A DNA stretch of 64,000 nucleotides from an uncultured Desulfobacter sp. (GTDB taxonomy: Bacteria; Desulfobacterota; Desulfobacteria; Desulfobacterales; Desulfobacteraceae), in the NCBI RefSeq assembly GCF_963666145.1, contig NZ_OY762614.1:682001-746000 (forward strand), in the 5' to 3' direction. Below, one piece after another: positions 44,561 through 52,569 of the stretch; position 1 is the first letter of the stretch, and each line of letters opens with the position of its first letter. The position numbers and the translations under genes are program-made. The notes beneath the pieces were generated by a model, which saw only the letters and a program-made list of their open reading frames with translations, was not told the origin of the DNA and did no database searches.

Positions 44561-45137
44561 GATGCTAAGTATGATTGTGGTACTGACCGTTCTCACGGCA
44601 GTATCCGGCGGGCTTCTGGCAGCAGTTGAAAAGTCAACCAAGCCCCAGATTGAAGAGCAGGTTCTGAAATTTCAGAAGGCACCGGCCATCAAAGAAATTT
44701 TTCCGGAGGTTACCAACAATCCGATTCAGGAGCGCTTTGATGTAACTGCTGACGATACCACGCTTCAGGTGTTTCCCGGCGTTCTTGCCGATGGCCAGAA
44801 AGCTGTGGCATTTGAAGCCAAAGGCACTGGTTTTGGCGGCCCTGTCGGCCTGATGGTCGGCATCAATCTTGATACCGATGAAATTATCGCCGTGCGCGTT
44901 ACAACCCATTCGGAAACGCCCGGCATCGGTTCCAGAGCCAAGGATGACTTGTCCTTTGTTTCACAGTTTACCGGCTTGAATATGTCCGCCAATTTCGGCC
45001 TCAAAAAAGGCGGCGGCGAGATAGATGCCATGTCCGGTGCAACGGTCACGTCAGGCGGTGTCAGCCAGGCTGCACTTGCTGCCCAAGCGCTGTACAAGAA
45101 ACTGAAACCTGAAATCGTTAAACAGATCGCTAACTAA
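44553..45137 (+). CDS. rnfG: Rnf complex subunit RnfG
   Basis: 194 aa. One N-terminal helix (about 5-25) and a periplasmic FMN-binding domain. The flavinylation motif is SGATVTSGGV, with the second threonine the expected attachment site. Electrons from RnfG are thought to pass to the periplasmic cytochrome encoded at 41860. Confidence 0.92.
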   Translation: MREMLSMIVVLTVLTAVSGGLLAAVEKSTKPQIEEQVLKFQKAPAIKEIFPEVTNNPIQERFDVTADDTTLQVFPGVLADGQKAVAFEAKGTGFGGPVGLMVGINLDTDEIIAVRVTTHSETPGIGSRAKDDLSFVSQFTGLNMSANFGLKKGGGEIDAMSGATVTSGGVSQAALAAQALYKKLKPEIVKQIAN

Positions 45138-45158
45138 GATCGTTCAGGAGAAATAATT

Positions 45159-45767
45159 ATGGCACAATCCCTGGTAAAAGAATTTACAAAAGGTCTGTGG
45201 GCGGAGATCCCTCCGTTCCGGCTGGTTCTTGGGCTCTGTCCCACCCTTGCCGTAACCAAGACCGTAGAAAATGGTATAGGTATGGGCGTGGCCACCACCT
45301 TTGTTCTGGTGTTCTCCAACATACTGATATCCATGCTGAGAAATATAATTCCCTCAAAGGTCAGAATCGCCTGCTACATCGTAATCATCGCCACATTTGT
45401 TACCATTGTGGAGTTTATGATGCAGGCATATACCTACGAGCTGTTCCTGAAACTGGGTATTTTCATCCCCTTGATCGTTGTAAACTGTATTGTTCTGGGC
45501 CGGGCAGAAGCCTTTGCCGGTAAGAATACAATGATTCCCTCGGCGGCTGACGGACTGGGTATGGGTATCGGGTTTACCATGTCCCTGGCATCGCTTGGCG
45601 CCGTGCGCGAGCTGATTGGTGCCGGAACCTTGACGGTTTGGGGTGGTTCTCCCATTTTTACGATAGGTCATGGCTATGTTCCCTTCCATTTCATGATTGA
45701 AGCGCCGGGCGCATTTATCGGTCTGGGCCTGATGCTCTGTTTGATGAACCTCATCGGGCAAAAATAA
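45159..45767 (+). CDS. rnfE: Rnf complex subunit RnfE
   Basis: 202 aa, six helices, NqrD/RnfE family. The cysteine-bearing LVLGLCPTLAVTKTVENGIGMG and IVVNCIVLGRAEAFA motifs bind the membrane [2Fe-2S] cluster shared with RnfA in known structures. The gene lies between rnfG and rnfA with spacers of about 20 bp. Confidence 0.93.
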   Translation: MAQSLVKEFTKGLWAEIPPFRLVLGLCPTLAVTKTVENGIGMGVATTFVLVFSNILISMLRNIIPSKVRIACYIVIIATFVTIVEFMMQAYTYELFLKLGIFIPLIVVNCIVLGRAEAFAGKNTMIPSAADGLGMGIGFTMSLASLGAVRELIGAGTLTVWGGSPIFTIGHGYVPFHFMIEAPGAFIGLGLMLCLMNLIGQK

Positions 45768-45785
45768 GGAAAGGAGATTTATAAC

Positions 45786-46361
45786 ATGGGTGATTTATTT
45801 GTACTGGCAATCAGCTGTATTTTCATCAACAATATTCTCCTTGCCCAATTCCTAGGCAACTGCCCTTTTCTTGGTACCTCCAAGAAAATGGAAACCGCCC
45901 TGGGCATGGGTATGGCTGTTGTATTCGTTCTGGTTATGGCAGGCATGATAACCTGGATCGTTGACGCGTACCTGCTTAAAGCTCTGAATGTTGAATTCCT
46001 TCGCACCGTGTCCTTCATTCTGGTTATTGCCGCTCTGGTTCAGTTTGTGGAAATGTTTTTGAAAAAGAGTATCCCCGGACTCTATGCAGGCCTGGGCATC
46101 TTTCTTCCGCTGATTACAACCAACTGTGCTGTTATGGGTGTGTGTCTGATCAACATCAAGGAAGAATACACCTTTATTGAGGCGTTGGTATCCTCTTTTG
46201 CCTATGCTGTAGGCTTTGGCCTTGCTTTGGTACTGTTTGCAGGCGTCCGGGAACGGGTCATTCTGGCCAGAGTGCCCAAAGCTTTGCAGGATACCTCCAT
46301 CGGTCTTGTGACTGCGGGTCTGATCGCACTGATCTTTACCGTCTTCAGAGGCATGGTTTAG
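45786..46361 (+). CDS. rnfA: Rnf complex subunit RnfA
   Basis: 191 aa, six helices, NqrE/RnfA family, homologous to RnfE but inserted upside down. Motifs NNILLAQFLGNCPFLGTSKK and PLITTNCAVMGVCLINI carry the cluster cysteines. AAGGAGA upstream (45772-45778) is the ribosome site. Confidence 0.94.
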   Translation: MGDLFVLAISCIFINNILLAQFLGNCPFLGTSKKMETALGMGMAVVFVLVMAGMITWIVDAYLLKALNVEFLRTVSFILVIAALVQFVEMFLKKSIPGLYAGLGIFLPLITTNCAVMGVCLINIKEEYTFIEALVSSFAYAVGFGLALVLFAGVRERVILARVPKALQDTSIGLVTAGLIALIFTVFRGMV

Positions 46362-46392
46362 TTTAACACAAAATATAATATAAGGTGATTCT

Positions 46393-48477
46393 ATGATTCC
46401 AGCTATACTGCTAATGCTGGGCATTGGCGCAACATGCGGCATTGTGCTCAGTCTTGCTTCCAAAGTCTTTTATGTGTATGAAGACCCCAGAATCGCACAG
46501 GTAGAGAACAATCTTGCAGGCGCCAACTGCGGCGGCTGCGGATATGCGGGTTGTTCTGCAGCAGCAGAGGCCATTGTTTCAGGCAAGGAACCCCCGACAC
46601 TTTGTATCGTCAACTCCAAGGACGGTGTGCAAGCGGTTTCTAAGATCATGGGTGTTGATGCGGGTGCGGCGGAAGCCCCTCTGTCTTACAACATGTGTGA
46701 GGGCGGAAACCGGGCTGCCGACAAATACCACTACATGGGTGTAACTTCCTGCAAGGCCATGTCTTCTATTTATGGCGGACACAGGGTTTGTACGGTGGGT
46801 TGCATCGGTCTTGGTGACTGTGTCAAGGCGTGTGCCTTCGGCGCCCTTGAAATGGGTCCCAACGGACATCCCGTGGTAGATGACGACAAATGCGTGGGTT
46901 GCGGTGCATGCCAGAAAGCTTGCCCCAAAGATATTATTGAAGTTAAAACCCTGACTGAAAAATTGATGAAATTCAACCAGCAGCATGATCCCTTGGCACC
47001 CTGTGCCCAGACATGCCCTGCTGAAATCAATATTCCCAGATATATCAGTCAGCTTAAAGCCGGCAAATATGCCGAAGCGGTCCAGACCATTCGCATGCGC
47101 AATCCGTTGCCCCTTGCCTGTGGTCGTGTTTGCCCCCATCCTTGTGAAAGCGAGTGCAGAAGGGGTATAGAAGATGAACCGGTATCCATCAATCAGCTTA
47201 AACGTTTTGTGGCCGATTATGAGATGAATTCCGGAAATAAGATCCCCATCCCATGTGCCCCGGAAAACGGCATGAAAGTGGCTGTTATCGGCGGTGGCCC
47301 CGGCGGTCTGTCCGCAGCATATTTTCTGCGCCGCATCGGTTACAAGGTCAGCATTTTTGAAGCCATGCCCAAATTGGGTGGTATGCTGCGCTATGGTATT
47401 CCCGAATATCGTCTGCCCAAGAAAATACTGGATTGGGAAATTCAGACCATTCTTGATCTTGGAATCAACGCATTCAACCATCTTCGGTTCGGTACCGATT
47501 TCGGCTTGGGTTCACTTATGGCCGGCGGCTATAATGCGGTATGTCTTACCGTTGGTGCCTGGAAAGATTACTCTTTGGGCATTGAAGGAGAAGATCTTCC
47601 CGGTTGCTTTACAGGTATTGATTTTCTCCAGCGCATGTCCTCTGGTCAAAAAGTAAAATTAGGCAAGACTGCAGCCATTGTCGGCGGTGGTAATACGGCT
47701 GTCGACTGTGCCAGAACACTGCTTCGCTGCGGCCTTGAAAAGGTATACATGGTATATCGTCGTACCAGAAAAGAGATGCCCGCCAATGAAGTTGAAATTG
47801 TGGCGTCTGAAGAGGAAGGCATTGAATTTGTTTTCCTGGCGGCACCCACACGGGTTATTGCCGGCGAAGACGGCAAATGCAAGCATCTTGAATACCTTAA
47901 AATGGAACTGGGCGAACCTGACAAATCAGGACGTCGCCGTCCCGTACCCATTGAAGGTTCCGAAACCAAACTGGATGTTGAAATGGTTATTTCTGCCATT
48001 GGTCAGTCCCCTGATGCATCTTTTAAAGAACAGGATCCCCATCGCAGAATGACGGAACTTGAACTGACCCGCTGGAACACCATTGATAACGATCCCACAA
48101 CCCTGCAGTCTTCCGTGCCTTATATATTCACCGCTGGTGACTCGGCAACCGGACCTGCCCTTGTGGTTGACGCTATTGGTTCCGGACGACGTGCGGCAAG
48201 ATCCATCGACCTGTTCCTCAAAGGCGAACCTGTTGAGCCGCCCAAGGATTCTCTGCAGCAAAAACGTATCCACGAATCCATTTTTAAATCCGTGGAAGGC
48301 ATCACGCCTACGCCAAGAGCCAAGATGCCTGAACTTCCTGTAAGCGAACGTCTTGATTCGTTTATTGAAGTTGACCAGGTACTTGACGAAGAAGAAGCAC
48401 ACAGAGAAGCAAACCGGTGCCTGAACTGCTGCCGAATCTGTTACAATCCTGATACACCATTTCCCATTGCCAAGTAA
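46393..48477 (+). CDS. rnfB: RnfB with fused glutamate-synthase-small-subunit-like domain
   Basis: 694 aa, over twice the usual RnfB length. N-terminal helix (1-25), the four-cysteine cluster NCGGCGYAGC (about 42-51), two ferredoxin motifs (CIGLGDCVKACAFG and CVGCGACQKACPKD, about 140-185), then a GltD-like unit: CAQTCPAEINIPRYIS...CGRVCPHPCESECRRG, FAD motif VIGGGPGGLSAAYFLR (about 299), NAD(P) motif IVGGGNTAVDCART and TAGDSATGPALVVDA, ending RCLNCCRIC. RnfB normally receives electrons from ferredoxin; the extra flavoprotein part could add NAD(P)H or bifurcating exchange. Last gene of the operon. Confidence 0.9.
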   Translation: MIPAILLMLGIGATCGIVLSLASKVFYVYEDPRIAQVENNLAGANCGGCGYAGCSAAAEAIVSGKEPPTLCIVNSKDGVQAVSKIMGVDAGAAEAPLSYNMCEGGNRAADKYHYMGVTSCKAMSSIYGGHRVCTVGCIGLGDCVKACAFGALEMGPNGHPVVDDDKCVGCGACQKACPKDIIEVKTLTEKLMKFNQQHDPLAPCAQTCPAEINIPRYISQLKAGKYAEAVQTIRMRNPLPLACGRVCPHPCESECRRGIEDEPVSINQLKRFVADYEMNSGNKIPIPCAPENGMKVAVIGGGPGGLSAAYFLRRIGYKVSIFEAMPKLGGMLRYGIPEYRLPKKILDWEIQTILDLGINAFNHLRFGTDFGLGSLMAGGYNAVCLTVGAWKDYSLGIEGEDLPGCFTGIDFLQRMSSGQKVKLGKTAAIVGGGNTAVDCARTLLRCGLEKVYMVYRRTRKEMPANEVEIVASEEEGIEFVFLAAPTRVIAGEDGKCKHLEYLKMELGEPDKSGRRRPVPIEGSETKLDVEMVISAIGQSPDASFKEQDPHRRMTELELTRWNTIDNDPTTLQSSVPYIFTAGDSATGPALVVDAIGSGRRAARSIDLFLKGEPVEPPKDSLQQKRIHESIFKSVEGITPTPRAKMPELPVSERLDSFIEVDQVLDEEEAHREANRCLNCCRICYNPDTPFPIAK

Positions 48478-48503
48478 TCCGGCATTAAGGAAAAGATGAA
48501 CAT

Positions 48504-48537
48504 ACGGGTCTGCCCGCTTTCGCGGCAGGCCCGTTTT
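48504..48537 (+). terminator. Terminator of the rnf operon
   Basis: ACGGGTCTGCC pairs with GGCAGGCCCGT around CGCTTTCGC, followed by TTTAAT. It is 27 bp after the rnfB stop. Confidence 0.85.
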
Positions 48538-48566
48538 AATTTCAACACAGAGTGATTAACACCTGA

Positions 48567-49649
48567 TTGAAAGAGCCAAAGAATATAATTAAACATCGAA
48601 AACCGGAGCCTTCTTCCCCAAAATCCATGGGAAAATCTCACGAAAAGATCAAAAGAACGGTTTTGATTTCAGCCATCTTCTGCCTGGGCATTGGTACGTT
48701 CATTGGTGCCCCGGTGCTCTGGATGACTGTTTTCATAAAAGCATCTTCTTCCTCTCTGTCAAAACCGGTTACGTTTACTGTATCTTCGGGCCAGCACTTC
48801 ACCACCATCGCCCAAAACCTTCAAGACCAGGGACTCATTTCAAACCTCATCGCCTTTAAAATTTATGTCCGGATCAAAAAGGCCGGGACTCAAATTAAAG
48901 CCGGGGAGTACGAAATGAACACCGGCATGAGCCCGAAAACCGTCTTGGATCTTTTAACCTCGGGGAAGAACAAGCTTTACCGGCTAACCATTCCCGAAGG
49001 GCTGAACATGGAAGAAATTGCGATGCTGGTTGAACAGGCAGGTCTGTGTTCCAGCAATGATTTTTTAAATTTATGCAACGATATAAAATTCATCAATGCG
49101 TTGAAAATACCGGGCATGACATTAGAAGGCTATCTGTTCCCGGATACCTATTTTTTCTCCAAAGAGACGGATTGCAAAACCTTGATCACAAAAATGGTGT
49201 CCACCTTCAACAAAACATTCAATAACAAGTGGAAAGCCCGGGCCAAAGAAATGAACTTAACTGTTCATGAGGTTGTAACCCTTGCCTCAATCATTGAAAA
49301 GGAGACGGGGAACGCAACGGAGCGGCCTATCATTTCATCGGTATTCCATAACCGGTTAAAGCGCAATATGCGATTAGAAAGTGATCCCACGGTAATTTAC
49401 GGGGTTTCGGATTATGATGGCAGGATCAGATCTAAACATTTAAGGCGTGTAACCCCCTATAACACCTATCAAATAAACGGCTTGCCGGCAGGCCCCATCG
49501 CCAATCCGGGGGCCCTGTCCCTTAAGGCGGCATTGTACCCTGCTCACACAAATTACCTTTTCTTTGTATCAAAAAACGATACCACGCATCAATTTTCAAC
49601 CAATCTGAGAGATCACAACAAGGCCGTAAAAAAATACCAACTCAACTAG
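48567..49649 (+). CDS. mltG: Endolytic transglycosylase MltG
   Basis: 360 aa from TTG 48567; an ATG at 48627 would keep the whole membrane anchor and neither has a strong ribosome site. One N-terminal helix (about 31-55), a LysM-like part (TVSSGQHFTTIAQNLQDQGLIS) and the YceG catalytic domain with LASIIEKETGN, holding the catalytic glutamate, SDPTVIYG and YNTYQINGLPAGPIANPG. It cuts nascent peptidoglycan strands and sets glycan length at the inner membrane. Confidence 0.92.
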   Translation: MKEPKNIIKHRKPEPSSPKSMGKSHEKIKRTVLISAIFCLGIGTFIGAPVLWMTVFIKASSSSLSKPVTFTVSSGQHFTTIAQNLQDQGLISNLIAFKIYVRIKKAGTQIKAGEYEMNTGMSPKTVLDLLTSGKNKLYRLTIPEGLNMEEIAMLVEQAGLCSSNDFLNLCNDIKFINALKIPGMTLEGYLFPDTYFFSKETDCKTLITKMVSTFNKTFNNKWKARAKEMNLTVHEVVTLASIIEKETGNATERPIISSVFHNRLKRNMRLESDPTVIYGVSDYDGRIRSKHLRRVTPYNTYQINGLPAGPIANPGALSLKAALYPAHTNYLFFVSKNDTTHQFSTNLRDHNKAVKKYQLN

Positions 49650-49655
49650 CGTCTC

Positions 49656-50333
49656 TTAATCATCAAATCGTTTAAGGTAAACGAGCACGGCCCCACCGAA
49701 TTTTGATTTTTTAGCGTCCTCCCATTTATAGGATAGAACTATATTTTCATGTTTCATCGCCTTGATCAAATCCTCCACCACATGGGGAAGTACGGGGCCG
49801 TCTTCGGAATGTAGCCCTTTGCCCACGATAATGCGCAGGGTAAAAAATCCCTGGGCATGGGCACTTGAAATAAAAGAGCGTGCCTTGACCTGGGCCCCGA
49901 CGGCGGTGAATCCGTGAAGATCAAGGGTTGATTCAGGCGGAGGGTATCGCTTTAGCCGACGTTTCAAGGGCATGGGCTTAGGGACTTTACGGGACCCTCG
50001 TTTTTCCTTCAAAGAGGCTTCAAGTAGGGTTGAAAAGTCTTCTTCGGGTTCAATGGGAGAAGCATCCGGCTCGGCTACAGAATTATCGGATAACTTATCT
50101 GATTCGATATTTTTTTCCATCCATGTTTCATAATCATCAAGCCAGGGAAGGCCGTGTTTGTTTAATTTTTTTGGGGGGTCAACAAGCAGGTCTGACTTTT
50201 CCTGATTTTCTTTTAAATGCCTTTCGCCATCAATTAAAAACGCATCTAGAAAATCTTTGTCCGAAGTAAGTTTTGGCAGATCCGTTTTGCCGTGTAATTT
50301 TTGTCTATTTTTCCTGGTATTTATCTTTTTCAT
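49656..50333 (-). CDS. Smr-domain protein
   Basis: 225 aa from ATG 50333; an in-frame ATG at 50390 is also possible and neither has a clear ribosome site. The first half is basic then acidic and probably disordered. The C-terminal Smr domain reads STLDLHGFTAVGAQVKARSFI and LRIIVGKGLHSEDGPVLPHVVEDLI, with the DLHG and GKGLHS motifs of MutS2-type Smr nucleases. These cut nicked or branched DNA or act on collided ribosomes' mRNA. Its stop is 7 bp from the convergent mltG stop. Confidence 0.85.
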   Translation of the reverse strand: MKKINTRKNRQKLHGKTDLPKLTSDKDFLDAFLIDGERHLKENQEKSDLLVDPPKKLNKHGLPWLDDYETWMEKNIESDKLSDNSVAEPDASPIEPEEDFSTLLEASLKEKRGSRKVPKPMPLKRRLKRYPPPESTLDLHGFTAVGAQVKARSFISSAHAQGFFTLRIIVGKGLHSEDGPVLPHVVEDLIKAMKHENIVLSYKWEDAKKSKFGGAVLVYLKRFDD

Positions 50334-50392
50334 AAACGCTATATTACTTGAAAAACAGGGGGTTTTCAAGGTTCTGCCTTTGTTTGTCATAT

Positions 50393-50421
50393 TTGACTTT
50401 AATACACCTTCCTGCTATTGT
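50393..50421 (+). promoter_or_regulatory. Candidate sigma70 promoter of the RNB gene
   Basis: TTGACT (50393-50398) and TATTGT (50416-50421) with a 17-bp spacer. A start point 7 nt after the -10 box would fall at 50428, the A of the RNase gene's ATG, so the message may have no leader. No Shine-Dalgarno sequence is visible before that ATG. Confidence 0.5.
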
Positions 50422-50427
50422 CCCTTC

Positions 50428-52407
50428 ATGAATATTGGCGACATTGTTGAATATATAGACCAGCAAAAAATTATATCTGCGGTTATTTTAAGTGAGGCAA
50501 AAGGAAAGCTTCGGTTGCTCAATGAGAACAGCCGGGAAGTTATCTTTTCCGAGAAACGGCTTGCCCATGTTTCACAGACCCGACTGGACACCACATGCTC
50601 CAAAGCCACCCTTGTCTCCTACCTCAAAGAGGTGGCAGAAACCCGCAAAAAGCTGTCAGAGTCTATAGATATCCAAGGCTTATGGGAAATTCTCCATGAT
50701 GATCCCCAGGAAATTGATATTTCCGCCATGACGTTGTTCTGTTTTGATCCGCCGTTGACCCCGGACCACGAAGCAGCCGTTATCCGGGCGTTTTTTAACG
50801 ACCGCCTCTATTTCAAATTTAATAAAGTTATTTTTTGTCCGTTCACACACGCCCAGGTGGAGTCAAAAAAACGACAGATCAGGGAAGAAGAAAAACGGGA
50901 AGAAATAGTCAATAAAGGCGCAGCCTGGCTTGCGAAGCTTCGGGACCGCGAGAGCGTCAGTGGCGAGCAGGACCCGGCTGTGATAGAGATTTTAAAAGAC
51001 TATTATGTCTTCGGCAATGATTCTCAAAAAGCCTTTGTGGCAAAAAAAATCATTAAAAAAGCGGGATTAAATTCCCCAGACAGCTTATTTGACCTTTTTG
51101 TAAAGGCCGGCATCTGGGATGAGGATGAAAACCTGGATCTGGTCTCCTTGCAGATTCCCACTTTATTTTCACCCAAAGTGAACAAAGCTGCCGAATATCT
51201 GTGCAAAACCACTCCACTGGTATTTGATGATCCCAAGCGCAAGGATCTGACGGATCTGCCCTTAATTACTATTGACGGTCAGTCCACCCAGGATTATGAC
51301 GACGCCATCAGTCTGGAAACTACGGAAAACGGTTATAGGCTTGGTATCCATATTATTGATGTCGGGGCATGCATCCGCAAGGAAGACACCATTGATATCG
51401 CGGCAAGAGAACGCGCCTCTTCCATTTACATGCCCGATGACAAACTGCCCATGATTCCGCCCAGTCTGTCCGAAGATTTGTGCAGTCTCAAGGAAGGGCA
51501 GTTGCGGCCGGGAGTTTCGACCCTCGTTCAGATGAACCGTTTTTTTGAAGTCCAGGACTATAAAATTGTGCCGTCGGTGATCAAGGTACACCAGCAAATG
51601 AGCTATACCGAAGCCAATATTGTAAACGGTAAAAACGACCCCATCACCACCCTTTACAAAATGGCAACGGTCCTGCGGGAAAAACGCCTCAAGTCCGGGG
51701 CCATCCAGATCACCCTGCCCGAGGTCAATGTGTGGCTGGATGAAAATAAAAATATCCACTACACCAAGGTGGACCGGGAAAATCCCTCCCGGATGCTGGT
51801 CTCGGAGATGATGATTCTGGCCAACTCCCTGATGGCTGAATTCTTAAAAAACAATGACATGCCCGGCGTGTTCCGCTCCCAGGCCCAGCCCAAGCAGCGT
51901 ATTTTCAAGGGAATTGAAACAGAACTAATGCCCAATTTCCTCCAGCGCAAACAATTGAGCCGTGCAGTGATCACCACCCATGCCGAACCCCATGCAGGGT
52001 TAGGCGTTCCGGCCTATGTGACGGCCACCTCCCCCATCAGGCGTTACCATGATCTGCTGACCCAGCGCCAGATCAAGTCCATACTGGGTGTCGGCAAACC
52101 TTACTCCGCCAAAGAGCTTGAAGATATCCTTGCGTCCATTTCCGTGGCGGTATCCAATACAGGCCGAATCCAGGCCGCCCGTAAACGCTACTGGCTGATC
52201 AAATACCTGCAGGATTTAAGGGGTGAAAATTTTGAAGGATTGGTGCTTGACTCGTACAGGGACCACTACAACGTTCTGCTTAAGGAATTCATGCTTGAAT
52301 CCCGACTGCCGACATCCGGGCTTAAACTCAAACCCGGCAACCAGATTCAGGTGACGATCCAGCATGCTGATGCGCGTCGGGGTCAGTTGACGCTTTTCGC
52401 CGTCTGA
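50428..52407 (+). CDS. RNase II/R-family exoribonuclease
   Basis: 659 aa from ATG 50428. An N-terminal helical/winged part is followed by the RNB catalytic domain from about residue 270: LITIDGQSTQDYDDAISLE contains the Mg-binding aspartates, then HIIDVGACI, RRYHDLLTQRQIKSIL, and a short C-terminal S1-like barrel. It degrades RNA 3' to 5' in the cytoplasm. The N-terminal part is unlike the cold-shock domains of E. coli RNase R and resembles the RNB proteins of cyanobacteria and Desulfobacterota. Confidence 0.88.
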   Translation: MNIGDIVEYIDQQKIISAVILSEAKGKLRLLNENSREVIFSEKRLAHVSQTRLDTTCSKATLVSYLKEVAETRKKLSESIDIQGLWEILHDDPQEIDISAMTLFCFDPPLTPDHEAAVIRAFFNDRLYFKFNKVIFCPFTHAQVESKKRQIREEEKREEIVNKGAAWLAKLRDRESVSGEQDPAVIEILKDYYVFGNDSQKAFVAKKIIKKAGLNSPDSLFDLFVKAGIWDEDENLDLVSLQIPTLFSPKVNKAAEYLCKTTPLVFDDPKRKDLTDLPLITIDGQSTQDYDDAISLETTENGYRLGIHIIDVGACIRKEDTIDIAARERASSIYMPDDKLPMIPPSLSEDLCSLKEGQLRPGVSTLVQMNRFFEVQDYKIVPSVIKVHQQMSYTEANIVNGKNDPITTLYKMATVLREKRLKSGAIQITLPEVNVWLDENKNIHYTKVDRENPSRMLVSEMMILANSLMAEFLKNNDMPGVFRSQAQPKQRIFKGIETELMPNFLQRKQLSRAVITTHAEPHAGLGVPAYVTATSPIRRYHDLLTQRQIKSILGVGKPYSAKELEDILASISVAVSNTGRIQAARKRYWLIKYLQDLRGENFEGLVLDSYRDHYNVLLKEFMLESRLPTSGLKLKPGNQIQVTIQHADARRGQLTLFAV

Positions 52408-52539
52408 GACTTTATCTCATCAACCTAAAGTGCGCAGCACTCTAAACTCTGTGCTCTCTGTGTCCTCTGTGGTTTAAAAAAACCGCGGGCAACGCCCGCA
52501 AAATACCACCAAACCAAACGGTTTGATAAAAAAACATTC

Positions 52540-52563
52540 ACTCCCTTCGGGAGTTCGTTTTTT
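52540..52563 (+). terminator. Terminator of the RNB gene
   Basis: ACTCCC (52540-52545), TTC loop, GGGAGT (52549-52554), then TCGTTTTTT. A second GC-rich hairpin (GCGGGC/GCCCGC, 52485-52499), followed by T runs only on the minus strand, lies before it and could stop transcripts from the intron side. The group II intron begins 7 bp beyond. Confidence 0.7.
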
Positions 52564-52569
52564 AAACCA

